DNA of 53,421 nucleotides from Georgenia_B sunbinii (GCF_036421855.1 NZ_JAZGOK010000016.1), one strand, 5' to 3'; shown: positions 41,372-48,973, counted from the stretch's first letter. Translations and numbers: made by a program. Notes: a model not told the origin generated them from the letters alone.

Positions 41372-42399
41372 CCGCCACCGACACCACCGCAGCCACGAAC
41401 CGCCGGCTGAACACCTCCAAGGCGATGGTCGAGGCGATCAGCCAAGAGATGGAACGCGACGAGAGCGTCGTCTACCTCGGCGAGGACGTCGGCGCCTACG
41501 GCGGCATCTTCTCCTCGACCACCGGCCTGCTGGACAAGTTCGGCCCCGACCGCATCATCGACACCCCGATCTCGGAGACCGCGTTCATCGGCCTGGGTAC
41601 TGGCGCGGCGACGGAGGGCATGCGGCCGATCGTCGAGCTGATGTTCGCCGACTTCATGGGCGTGTGCCTGGACCAGATCTACAACCACATGGCCAAGATC
41701 CGCTACTTCTCCGGCGGCAACGTCAACGTCCCGCTGGTGCTGACCACCGCCGTCGGCGGCGGCTACTCCGACGGGGGCCAGCACTCGCAGTGCCTGTGGG
41801 GCACGTTCGCCCACCTGCCCGGCATGAAAATCGTGGTCCCGGCGACGCCGGCCGACGCCAAGGGACTGATGACCTCGGCGATCCGCGACGACGATCCCGT
41901 CGTGTACATGTTCCACAAGGGCATCATGGGTCTGCCGTGGATGGCGAAGAACCGGCGGTCGGTCGACGTCGTGCCCGAGGGCGAGTACCTCGTGCCGATC
42001 GGCAAGGCGAACGTGGTGCGCGAGGGCACCGACGTCACCGTGGTGACGCTGTCGCTGTCGGTGCACCACTCGCTCGACGTCGCGGAGCAGCTGGCCGACG
42101 AGGGCATCAGCGTGGAGGTGCTCGACCTGCGCTCACTGGTGCCGCTGGACCGCGAAGCGATCCTGGCCTCGGTCGCCAAGACCGGCCGGCTCGTCATCGT
42201 CGACGAGGACTACCTCTCCTTCGGCGTCTCCGGCGAGGTCGTCGCGACTATTACTGATGTGGACCCGGGCCTGCTCAAGGCGCCGGTGCAGCGGGTGACG
42301 ATGCCGGACATCCCGATCCCGTACGCCCACGTGCTGGAGTACGCGGTGCTGCCGTTGCACGGCCGGATCACCGAGGCGATCAAGAAGGTGCTGGCATGA
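41368..42399 (+). CDS. Thiamine-pyrophosphate dehydrogenase E1 component, beta subunit
   Basis: 343-residue transketolase-like beta subunit. Landmarks: YLGEDVGAYGG, DTPISETAFIGLG with its conserved Glu, EGMRPIVELMFADFMG, TTAVGGGYSDGGQHSQCLWG, and the C-terminal half with EVLDLRSLVPLD and LVIVDEDYLSFGVSGE. All usual catalytic and cofactor positions appear present. Overlaps the alpha gene by 4 bp and the lipoyl gene by 4 bp, so the three are translated in series and probably at matched levels. Confidence 0.93.
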   Translation: MTATDTTAATNRRLNTSKAMVEAISQEMERDESVVYLGEDVGAYGGIFSSTTGLLDKFGPDRIIDTPISETAFIGLGTGAATEGMRPIVELMFADFMGVCLDQIYNHMAKIRYFSGGNVNVPLVLTTAVGGGYSDGGQHSQCLWGTFAHLPGMKIVVPATPADAKGLMTSAIRDDDPVVYMFHKGIMGLPWMAKNRRSVDVVPEGEYLVPIGKANVVREGTDVTVVTLSLSVHHSLDVAEQLADEGISVEVLDLRSLVPLDREAILASVAKTGRLVIVDEDYLSFGVSGEVVATITDVDPGLLKAPVQRVTMPDIPIPYAHVLEYAVLPLHGRITEAIKKVLA

Positions 42400-42629
42400 C
42401 CGACGTCCCCTTCCCGAACCTCGACGAGACCAAGCCCGACGCCGAGGGCGTGCTCGCCACCTGGTACGTGGCCGACGGCGACCAGGTCACCTCGGGCCAG
42501 CTGCTCGCCGACGTCCAGGTGGACAAGGTCGACGCCGAGGTCGTCGCGCCTGCGGCGGGGACGGTGCGCCTGCTCGTCGCCGAAGATGAAGCGGTGCGGC
42601 AGGGAGGGGCCATCGCGCGGATCGAGTGA
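42396..42629 (+). CDS. Free-standing lipoyl-domain protein
   Basis: 77 residues, a single biotinyl/lipoyl domain with the modified Lys44 in VDKVDAEV, the VADGDQVTSGQLL hairpin and the closing PAAGTVRLL turn. Normal E2 subunits continue into an E1/E3-binding domain and an acyltransferase domain; here the gene simply stops. It must work as a detached swinging arm, perhaps serving an E2/E3 encoded elsewhere or a different acceptor such as a glycine-cleavage-like partner. ATGA overlap with the beta subunit fixes the start. Confidence 0.88.
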   Translation: MTDVPFPNLDETKPDAEGVLATWYVADGDQVTSGQLLADVQVDKVDAEVVAPAAGTVRLLVAEDEAVRQGGAIARIE

Positions 42630-42685
42630 TAACGGTGGCGGCTCGCGTCGCGAAGGTCGGGTGAGGTGTCGGGTACCGTGCCCGC

Positions 42686-44413
42686 GTGACCACGCGACGA
42701 CCCGACCGACACCTGCACGCGGTGGGCGAGCCCGAGGCACCCACCGCCGAGCCCGACGACTTCCTCGGCAACATCGCCGCTGCGCTGTCCGACCCGGAGC
42801 CGCTCGGCTTCCTTGCGCTGGCCAGCTCGATCGTCGCTGCGCTCGATCCTCGCACGCACAACCCGTTCGCCCCGACCTCCGACGACGGCCCGGACGCGGC
42901 GATGTTTCTCGAGAGTCTCATCGGTCACCCCGTGCCGGAGACCACCGCGCTGCTCATCGCCCTCGCGCAGCTGCTGCCGGACAACCACCTCGCCCAGCGC
43001 GCACGGCGCGAGGCCGGCCGCCGGGACCACGCCATGCCCGGTTGGCTGCTGGGTCTCGACGAGGCCGAGCCCGGCCCGGCCGCGGTATCGGCCGACGTGC
43101 TCGGGGACGGGCAGAATACGATCGTCTCGGTCCGTCTCGTTGACGGTTACGATCTCACCGCCGTCGTGTTCATCGACCACAACCTGGGCACCGTCGCCAA
43201 GGACGGCTTCGTCATCCCCGCAGACCTCGCGGACTTCCGGAACGAGTTCCGTGCCCTGGTCGACGAGCCCGAGGCGATGACCTTCACCGATCTCCACCCG
43301 GCCGAGGCCCGCGCCCAGATCGAGCAGGCGGTCCAGACGGGCGCCATGACGGTGCCGCGCTACGAGACCGACACCTGGCCCGCCGCCCGTCCGATCGTCG
43401 AGTGGATCATCGGGCTGCTGCCCGCCGGCGGGAGCGGGTTCGACCGGCCGGAGTGGACCGACGAGGCCCGGTCGAGGCTCGCCGACGAGTTCCTGCGCTC
43501 ACCCGACGGCGCAGGCCTCACTCGCCCCGACGACGCGGCCATCGCCGAGGACCTCCTGTGGTTCACGACCGACTACAGCGGCGGCTCCCCGTGGCGGTGG
43601 AGCTACCTCAACGTCCAGCTCCTCCTCACCGACTGGTACCCGCGCAAGGTGATGGCGAGCCGGGCTTACCTACGGCGGATGCCCATCGTGCTGCGGGCGA
43701 TGGTGCGCTACGCGCACCGCCTGCGGCAGATCCCGCAGCAGCTGACCGAGCAGACTCTCGAGGCGATCGCCGAGTGCGAACCCGTCTACCTCGAGCTCAT
43801 CGCCGGCGGACCCCGATCCGGCAGCCGGAGCTACTCCGACCTGCTCGGCGAGCCCGACCTGGACGAGCTGTTTGCTCACTTCGCGACGCACAAGCGCGAG
43901 CTCGCCGTCCACGCCGTCGGCAGCGAGGAGGCGCTGGCCGCGCTGGACGACGTCCCGCTGCCCGACGAGGGCTTCCATTGGGCGGACATCCCTCGGGACG
44001 TCCACGACCGGGTGGCCGACGTGCTGCGCTTGTGCGACAACTGCGCGGAGGAGCTGTTCGACGTCGAGATGCGCACCGCCTTTCGACGAGTGCTGGCCCG
44101 CACGGCCGCAACCGACCCCGTGGTGTTCCGCCGGCGGTCCAAGAGCAGCACCGCGGCGGCGGCCATCGCGTGGGCGGTGGCAACGGTCAACGACCGGGTC
44201 GGCGCGCACCGCGGAGGCCTCGCGGTCAAGGCGTTGCTCGCCCACTTCGGCGTCACCGGCTCCGTCTCCCAGCGTGCCCAGCCATTCCTGCGGGCTTTCG
44301 GCGCGGAAGAGTCGCCGTGGGCGGGAGACCTCACCTTCGGCACTCCCGACGTGCTCACTGCGGATCGCCGCACCCACCTCATCGAGCTTCGCGACGACGG
44401 TGGGTTCGAATAG
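42686..44413 (+). CDS. Large hypothetical protein with a C-terminal HTH-like segment
   Basis: 575-residue soluble, acidic protein; no signal or membrane helix. I do not recognise the main body. Features: a tryptophan-rich central stretch (DYSGGSPWRWSYLNVQLLLTDW) and a C-terminal segment (about 490-545) resembling a cyclin-like/HTH fold (AAIAWAVATVNDRVG ... VKALLAHFGVTGSVSQRAQPFL), which recalls uncharacterised domains associated with pRiA4b ORF3-type proteins. GTG start at 42686 without a clear ribosome site. Normal high-GC codon use. Followed after 50 bp by a toxin-antitoxin pair; a functional link is not evident. Confidence 0.7.
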   Translation: MTTRRPDRHLHAVGEPEAPTAEPDDFLGNIAAALSDPEPLGFLALASSIVAALDPRTHNPFAPTSDDGPDAAMFLESLIGHPVPETTALLIALAQLLPDNHLAQRARREAGRRDHAMPGWLLGLDEAEPGPAAVSADVLGDGQNTIVSVRLVDGYDLTAVVFIDHNLGTVAKDGFVIPADLADFRNEFRALVDEPEAMTFTDLHPAEARAQIEQAVQTGAMTVPRYETDTWPAARPIVEWIIGLLPAGGSGFDRPEWTDEARSRLADEFLRSPDGAGLTRPDDAAIAEDLLWFTTDYSGGSPWRWSYLNVQLLLTDWYPRKVMASRAYLRRMPIVLRAMVRYAHRLRQIPQQLTEQTLEAIAECEPVYLELIAGGPRSGSRSYSDLLGEPDLDELFAHFATHKRELAVHAVGSEEALAALDDVPLPDEGFHWADIPRDVHDRVADVLRLCDNCAEELFDVEMRTAFRRVLARTAATDPVVFRRRSKSSTAAAAIAWAVATVNDRVGAHRGGLAVKALLAHFGVTGSVSQRAQPFLRAFGAEESPWAGDLTFGTPDVLTADRRTHLIELRDDGGFE

Positions 44414-44463
44414 CTGCGGAATCGGGCAGCCTGGGCACCTACAAAGTGGCTACACTTATGGGC

Positions 44464-44742
44464 ATGACTACCGGAAGCATGCCGCTTAAGGATGTTCGGG
44501 ACCGGCTGTCCGACGTCGTCGACCGGGTCGACCGAGAGCATGATCGCGTCGTGATCACCAAGCATGGCCGGCCGGCGGCCGTCGTCATGAGCGTGGCCGA
44601 CCTCGAATCGTTGGAGGAATCGGTCGAGATCATGAGCCGGCCCGACCTCATGAATCGGATCGCGGACTCCCTGGAGGAGCTCGAGCGAGGTGACGCCGAG
44701 GTGCTGTCCAAGGAGCAAGCCCTCGGACACCTGCGGCCGTGA
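44464..44742 (+). CDS. Type II antitoxin, YefM/Phd family
   Basis: 92-residue antitoxin. The N-terminal DNA-binding part (MPLKDVRDRLSDVVDRV ... DRVVITKHGRPAAVVMS) is the Phd/YefM fold, and the C-terminal acidic helix (SLEELERGDAEVLSKEQALGHL) would wrap the toxin. A TACACT -10-like box at 44451-44456 ends 7 nt before the ATG at 44464, which suggests a leaderless transcript starting at that ATG. An ATG 6 nt upstream is the alternative. The stop overlaps the toxin start. With its toxin it should repress its own promoter. Confidence 0.9.
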   Translation: MTTGSMPLKDVRDRLSDVVDRVDREHDRVVITKHGRPAAVVMSVADLESLEESVEIMSRPDLMNRIADSLEELERGDAEVLSKEQALGHLRP

Positions 44743-45002
44743 GCGACTACGAGGTCGCCTGGACTCCCAGCGCCAAGCGCGCCCTGCGGCGGCTGCCGGA
44801 GAAGGTCGCCGTCGCCACCGTCGAGTTCATCTACGGCTCGCTGGTCGAGCAACCGTGGCGGATCGGCAAGCCGCTGAGGTTCCAGCTCGAAGGCCTGCAC
44901 AGTGCCAGACGCGGGGACTACCGAGTGATCTACCGCATCGAGGACACGCGAATCGTCATCACGGAGATCGATCACCGAGCGGATGCCTACCGCCGCCGGT
45001 GA
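44739..45002 (+). CDS. Type II toxin, RelE/ParE superfamily
   Basis: 87 residues with the RelE-fold signature: VAWTPSAKRALRRLPEKV helix, a GSLVEQPWRIGKPLRFQLEGLHSARRGDYRVIYRI core (in two parts) and the late DHRADAYRRR basic end. The arginines and tyrosines of RNA-cleaving RelE toxins are retained, so ribosome-dependent mRNA cleavage is likely. The GTG start overlaps the antitoxin stop (GTGA), the usual coupling in such pairs. Confidence 0.92.
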   Translation: MSDYEVAWTPSAKRALRRLPEKVAVATVEFIYGSLVEQPWRIGKPLRFQLEGLHSARRGDYRVIYRIEDTRIVITEIDHRADAYRRR

Positions 45003-45075
45003 GCACGGCAATCCGTTGCGGCAGCACACCAGACGTTCGTCGGGCCTCGACGCGACGGACCGCTACCTGCTCGAG

Positions 45076-45090
45076 TGACGGGCACCGTCA
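45076..45090. terminator. Small hairpin between convergent genes
   Basis: TGACGG and CCGTCA with a 3-nt loop, 74 bp after the toxin stop and 41 bp beyond the zinc-finger stop. Short, so only a possible terminator. Confidence 0.35.
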
Positions 45091-45130
45091 GCGCGACTCC
45101 CCCTCGTCCGAGATGGAACCCACCGTCCTG

Positions 45131-45478
45131 TCAGTGCTGGAGCTGCTCGCGCCAGTCTGGGGGTACCGCGCCCTCGGGCCCGGGGCTGGGCTGATCGAGC
45201 GGGTGATGCTGGGGCGGCGCCAGGTCCGGCCCGTCCGCCGTCACCTCGTCCTCGTAGTCCCAGTACCAGGCCTCCCGGGGCTCGAAGCTACGGATGTACC
45301 GGTGACCGGTCGCCCGGTAGTGGGCCGTCGCGTGCTGCCCAGGTGAGCTGTCGCAGCACCCGATGTGGCCGCACTGCGCGCAGCGGCGCAGATGCACCCA
45401 CCAGCCCCCGCCGGCGAGGCACTCGGCGCACCCGGTGCCGCTCGGGAGAACGCTGACGTCGATGCCGGAACCCGCCAT
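45131..45478 (-). CDS. UBP-type zinc finger protein
   Basis: 115-residue protein with the ZnF-UBP pattern: Cys17 and Cys20 (GCAEC), WWVHLRRCAQCGHIGCCDSSPG, and HATAHYRATGHRYIRSFEP, ending with an acidic Trp/Tyr patch (EAWYWDYEDE). Small free-standing copies are common in actinobacteria, where ubiquitin is absent; their ligand is unknown. The ATG at 45478 has GGAGGTGG upstream and is preferred over a start three codons earlier. Divergent from the Erm-like gene. Confidence 0.9.
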   Translation of the reverse strand: MAGSGIDVSVLPSGTGCAECLAGGGWWVHLRRCAQCGHIGCCDSSPGQHATAHYRATGHRYIRSFEPREAWYWDYEDEVTADGPDLAPPQHHPLDQPSPGPEGAVPPDWREQLQH

Positions 45479-45712
45479 CGTGACCACCTCCAGAGGTCAG
45501 GTCGCCGCGCCCTGCGACGCCCGAACCGACTGTCGCACGGCACCCGCGGGCCGGCGAGCCGGCGACGGCGCGGCACCGTGGCCCGCGTTCACAGCTCGAC
45601 CAGGTGGTCGGCACGGGCCGCGACCACCGGAGCGCGTGGGCGGGATAAATACGTCGCGGCCGGGACGGTCGACGACGTACCGTCGGCGTCATGATCATGG
45701 TCATGGTGCGTC

Positions 45713-46234
45713 GTGTCCGGGGTGCGTCCGCGCTCCCGGTGGAGCTACTTCCGACTCTCAGCTGACTGGGCCGGCACGATCGTCGCCGACGCGCAGGTCG
45801 CGGGCGGCGACACGGTGCTCGACCTCGGTGCCGGCACGGGCGCGCTGACCGCGCCACTCCTCGCCCGCGGCGCGCGGGTCATCGCGCTGGAGAAGCACCC
45901 CGGGCGGGCCGAGAGCCTCCGGTCCCGCTTCGCGGGCCAGCCGCTCGTCGTCGTCGAGGCGGACATCCGCGACCTGCGGCTTCCCGCGCGCCCCTTCCGG
46001 GTCGTGGCCAACCCGCCGTTCCACCTGGCGCGCCCGCTGGTCGCCCAGCTCTTGCGGGCGAAGCTGCTGGTGGGCGCCGATGTCGTGCTGCGGCGCGACA
46101 CCGCCCGGCGTATCGCGCACCAGCTCGGCCGCCCCGGCTACGTCGTCGAGCTCGGTCGAGCCGTTCCGCGTCGGGCCTTCACGCCCGCCCCGACCGCCGA
46201 TGCCGCGGTGCTGAGAATCCGGCGCCAGAGGTAG
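45713..46234 (+). CDS. Short Erm-like rRNA adenine N6-methyltransferase
   Basis: 173 residues of the KsgA/Erm family. SAM motif LDLGAGTGALTAPL, acidic second motif ALEKHPGRA, DIRDLRLP, and the catalytic NPPF. It ends after FTPAPTADAAVLRIRR, the usual end of the methyltransferase domain, so the C-terminal helical RNA-binding domain of about 70-80 residues in classical Erm proteins is missing. The N-terminus is also short (WSYFRLSADWAGTIVADAQV). Start GTG at 45713 without a good ribosome site; a second GTG three codons on is possible. It may modify 23S rRNA A2058 and give macrolide tolerance, or have another target. Not clearly a pseudogene, since all motifs are intact. Confidence 0.8.
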   Translation: MSGVRPRSRWSYFRLSADWAGTIVADAQVAGGDTVLDLGAGTGALTAPLLARGARVIALEKHPGRAESLRSRFAGQPLVVVEADIRDLRLPARPFRVVANPPFHLARPLVAQLLRAKLLVGADVVLRRDTARRIAHQLGRPGYVVELGRAVPRRAFTPAPTADAAVLRIRRQR

Positions 46235-46251
46235 CGGGCTGATCGCAGCTG

Positions 46252-46893
46252 TCAGGCGGCGCCGGCCTGGTCGGCGTAGTGGTTCACGAACACCACCATG
46301 TCCTCGAGACTGATCTCCGCGGGGAACGCGGTCAGGGTGACCACGCCGTCGTCGACCCGCTGGTAGCAGGTGATGGAGCTGCCGGACTCGTTGGTCCCGC
46401 AGCTGCCGGTGCCGGCAGGGGTGTTGTCGGTCTCGATGTACTCGACCAGCTGCTCGTACGGGGAGCCCAGCACGTTGGTGTCCACGGAGATCATCAGGCT
46501 GGAGACCTCGTCGGAGTACATGCGCGCGGGACCGCTGCTCTCCCCGAGCGTGAACGGACCGATGGCCTGCGGGGGCGTCGTCACCGCGTCGGCGGGGATG
46601 ACGGCGCCCTCGGGTGCCGGGCCTGGGTCGGGCGCGTCGATGTCGTCCACGGACGCGGCATGGTCGGCGGCGCTGTCCGTGGGCTTCCCGCGGCCGCTGT
46701 CGTCGGAGTCCTTGTCCGCGGGGGTCTGCGCGTCCTGCTCCGCGGTGGTCGGGTCCTCCTGCGTGGGGGTCTCCTCGCTCGCCGTCGTGGGCTCGGCGGC
46801 GTCGCCGTTGCCGTCCGCGTCGTCCCCGCAGCCTGCTAGACCCATCGTGACGAGGGCGAGGGCGGAGAGGAACATGACGGGCTTGCGACGCAT
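46252..46893 (-). CDS. Putative lipoprotein with acidic linker
   Basis: 213 residues. Lipoprotein signal with lipobox GLAGC, followed by a roughly 80-residue Thr/Glu/Asp/Ala linker and a C-terminal folded domain with two Cys (GSCGTNESGSSITCY) likely to form a disulfide. The domain is not one I know. The ATG at 46893 has AAGGA 8 nt upstream. Faces the Erm-like gene tail to tail with only 17 bp between stops. Confidence 0.75.
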   Translation of the reverse strand: MRRKPVMFLSALALVTMGLAGCGDDADGNGDAAEPTTASEETPTQEDPTTAEQDAQTPADKDSDDSGRGKPTDSAADHAASVDDIDAPDPGPAPEGAVIPADAVTTPPQAIGPFTLGESSGPARMYSDEVSSLMISVDTNVLGSPYEQLVEYIETDNTPAGTGSCGTNESGSSITCYQRVDDGVVTLTAFPAEISLEDMVVFVNHYADQAGAA

Positions 46894-47038
46894 CAAGGAG
46901 ATCCTTCGGTGTGAGGGCACGCGTAGTACCGGTCGTTGGTTGGGGGCTCCGGAAAACCCTAACCAATCCCCATAGGAAAGCCAGTTCAGGCCCGACCGAG
47001 CGCCGAGACAGGCACACGTCGGCGACAGATGTCCGTGC

Positions 47039-47044
47039 TACGTT
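47039..47044 (+). promoter_or_regulatory. Candidate -10 element of the sulfur amino acid transporter operon
   Basis: TACGTT, positioned to start transcription near 47051, 27 nt before the leader start codon. No clear -35 accompanies it. Confidence 0.35.
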
Positions 47045-47077
47045 GAAGCCGCAACCACTCCTGGAGAGGACCGAGTC

Positions 47078-47134
47078 GTGACGCGTACGTGTTGTTGTCA
47101 GTCGCCCGGCTTCGTTCTGCCCGGGGTCGCCTGA
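47078..47134 (+). CDS. Cysteine-rich leader peptide of the metNIQ-type operon
   Basis: 18-codon ORF, MTRTCCCQSPGFVLPGVA, with GGAGAGGA 7 nt before a GTG start. Codons 5-7 are three consecutive TGT, an arrangement expected to stall ribosomes when charged Cys-tRNA is scarce; cysteine is rare, so three in a row is striking. Its stop lies 27 nt before the terminator stem. Poly-cysteine short ORFs are known cysteine sensors in mycobacteria. Here the downstream genes take up a sulfur amino acid, which fits. Confidence 0.8.
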   Translation: MTRTCCCQSPGFVLPGVA

Positions 47135-47192
47135 CAACGCACCCTGAGCGCATCCAGACCGAACGAGGCACCGCACCGGGCCTCGTTTTTTT
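47105..47192 (+). promoter_or_regulatory. Transcription attenuator: alternative antiterminator and terminator hairpins
   Basis: Terminator: AACGAGGC (47162-47169), 10-nt loop, GCCTCGTT (47180-47187) with seven T (47186-47192), the only U-tailed hairpin of this quality in the window. Antiterminator: GCTTCGTTC (47109-47117), inside the leader ORF, pairs along all nine positions (one G-U) with GAACGAGGC (47161-47169), which destroys the terminator. A 5-bp hairpin CCCGG/CCGGG (47105-47109 with 47121-47125) would sequester the antiterminator strand. A ribosome halted at the Cys codons (47090-47098) leaves that strand largely free; one that reads to the stop at 47132 partly covers it. Predicted result: expression rises when cysteine is low. 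Confidence 0.8.
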
Positions 47193-47220
47193 GTGCCCTG
47201 AAACCCCAGAGAGACACGTC

Positions 47221-47286
47221 GTGACCACCACCAGCACACCCCGCCGCCCCCGGGCGCGATCCCCGCACGCGGCAGACGACCGATGA
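47221..47286 (+). CDS. Small 21-codon ORF coupled to the ATPase gene
   Basis: GTG start, 21 codons rich in Thr, Pro and Arg, TGA overlapping the ATPase ATG (ATGA). The ATPase itself has no visible ribosome site, so re-initiation from this ORF may be its way of being translated. It lies after the terminator and is read only if attenuation fails. A real peptide function is doubtful. Confidence 0.5.
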   Translation: MTTTSTPRRPRARSPHAADDR

Positions 47287-48305
47287 TCACGCTCGACTCG
47301 ATCTCCAAGCGGTACGTCACCAAGAGCGGCACCGTCGATGCGCTCATCGACGCGTCCATCGAGGTCGAGCAGGGCGACATCTACGGCATCATCGGCTTCT
47401 CCGGCGCCGGCAAGTCCACCCTCATCCGGATGGTCAATCAGCTCGAGACGCCCGACGCCGGCACGGTCACCGTCAACGGCGCGGACCTCACGGCCATGTC
47501 CTCCCGCCAGCTGCGGCGCACCCGACGAGACATCGGCATGGTGTTCCAGCAGTTCAACCTGCTCGAGACCAAGACCGTCTACCGCAACGTCGCCATGCCG
47601 CTCCTGATCCAAGGCGTCTCGAAGGCGGAGATCGACCGCCGGGTGGACGAGGTCCTGGAGATCGTCGAGCTCGGGGACAAGCGCAACGCCAGCATCCGGC
47701 AGCTGTCCGGCGGCCAGAAGCAGCGGGTCGGCATCGCCCGTGCGCTGGCGACCCGGCCCTCGATCCTGCTGTGCGACGAGGCCACCAGCGCCCTCGACCC
47801 CACGACCACCGAGTCGATCCTCGAGCTGCTGAAGAAGATCAACCGCGAGATGGGCGTGACGATCCTACTCATCACCCACCAGATGCACGTGATCCAGCGC
47901 ATCTGCAACAAGGTCGCCGTCATGGAGGCGGGCCGGATCGTCGAGCGCGGCAGCGTGCTGGACGTCTTCAGCCGGCCCCGCGAGCCCATCACCCAGGAGT
48001 TCGTCCGGACGTCAGTCAACGACCAGATCCCCGGCCCCATGCGGGAGATGGTCCGGGCCGAGACCCGGCCCCAGGAGCTGCTCCGGCTGCGGTTCGTCGG
48101 TGACACCGTCCGCCAGCCGCTGCTGTCCTCGCTCAGCCGGATCGAGGGGCTCGAGGTCAACATCCTCGGCGCGACAGTTGCCGAGCTCCAGGAGTCGGTC
48201 ATCTGCCTGTTCCTTGTGCAGCTCATCGGCGCGGAGGAACCGGTCCGCCGGGCGATGGAGGTCATCGACGGCGCAGGAATCCTGCGAGAGAGGATCGAGG
48301 CGTAG
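47283..48305 (+). CDS. metN: ABC transporter ATP-binding protein, methionine/cystine uptake (MetN type)
   Basis: 340 residues. Walker A GFSGAGKST (38-46), Q-loop in MVFQQFN (87-92), signature LSGGQKQR (141-148), Walker B ILLCDEATSALD. The C-terminal NIL domain (about 260-340), typical of MetN and the site of substrate-feedback inhibition in the family, is present. Order metN-metI-metQ with overlaps (1 bp to metI) confirms a MetNIQ-type importer. The Cys-codon leader upstream suggests cysteine/cystine or a general sulfur amino acid as cargo or signal. Start ATG overlaps a small upstream ORF. Confidence 0.93.
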   Translation: MITLDSISKRYVTKSGTVDALIDASIEVEQGDIYGIIGFSGAGKSTLIRMVNQLETPDAGTVTVNGADLTAMSSRQLRRTRRDIGMVFQQFNLLETKTVYRNVAMPLLIQGVSKAEIDRRVDEVLEIVELGDKRNASIRQLSGGQKQRVGIARALATRPSILLCDEATSALDPTTTESILELLKKINREMGVTILLITHQMHVIQRICNKVAVMEAGRIVERGSVLDVFSRPREPITQEFVRTSVNDQIPGPMREMVRAETRPQELLRLRFVGDTVRQPLLSSLSRIEGLEVNILGATVAELQESVICLFLVQLIGAEEPVRRAMEVIDGAGILRERIEA

Positions 48306-48973
48306 TGGAACAGGAGATCTTCGGCGTCACCGTCGACCGGCTGGTGCTGGCCGGCGTCCAGACCGTCTACATGCTCGGCTGGGGCATGCTCTTCGGCACC
48401 ATCATCGGGATCGGGCTGGCCCTGGCCCTCGTGCTCAGCCGCCGCGGCGGGCTGATGGAGAACCGGCTGACCTACGCCGCGGTCAACGTGTCGATCAACA
48501 TCGTCCGCTCCATCCCGTTCATCATCCTGCTCGTGGCGATGATGCCGATCACCCGGATGATCGTGGGGACCAGCGTGGGCAGCCGCGCGGCCCTGGTCCC
48601 GCTCATCATCTACATCGCCCCGTTCATCGCGCGGATGGTGGAGGCCAGCCTGCTCGAGGTCTCCACCGGCGTGCTCGAGGCGGCCAAGGCGATGGGCGCC
48701 AGCAACCTGCAGATCGTGCGCCGCTTCCTGCTGCCCGAGGCCTACAGCTCCATCGTGCTGGCGCTGACGACCAGCGTCGTCGGGCTGCTCGGCGCCACCG
48801 CGATGGCCGGCTACGGCGGGGGCGGCGGCGTCGGCGACCTGGCCCTCACCTACGGGCGAGAACGCTTCAACACCCCGCTGATGATCTTCACCGTCGTCAT
48901 CCTGGTCATTTTCGTCCAGCTCATGCAGGCGGCAGGCAACGCCCTGTCGCGCCGGCTGCGCGAGCCCCGTTAA
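48305..48973 (+). CDS. metI: ABC transporter permease, methionine/cystine uptake (MetI type)
   Basis: 222-residue permease with five predicted helices. The EAA-type coupling loop reads VLEAAKAMGASNLQIVRRFLLPEA, and NIVRSIPFIILLVAMMPITR is the characteristic second-helix sequence of MetI. GTG start shares one base with the metN stop (TAGTG), so translation is coupled. It forms the dimeric channel for MetN and the MetQ lipoprotein. Confidence 0.93.
   Translation: MEQEIFGVTVDRLVLAGVQTVYMLGWGMLFGTIIGIGLALALVLSRRGGLMENRLTYAAVNVSINIVRSIPFIILLVAMMPITRMIVGTSVGSRAALVPLIIYIAPFIARMVEASLLEVSTGVLEAAKAMGASNLQIVRRFLLPEAYSSIVLALTTSVVGLLGATAMAGYGGGGGVGDLALTYGRERFNTPLMIFTVVILVIFVQLMQAAGNALSRRLREPR

Noticed and set aside
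45688..45763. Frameshift at the start of the Erm-like gene (an upstream ATG-rich frame ending in TGA at about 45763)
   Set aside because: The upstream frame does not resemble Erm N-termini, whereas the chosen frame does from its first residues, so a frameshift is not needed.
47041..47280. T-box or SAM/cobalamin riboswitch upstream of metNIQ
   Set aside because: No T-box bulge (TGGN) or riboswitch core is visible; the translated Cys leader and paired hairpins explain the region better.
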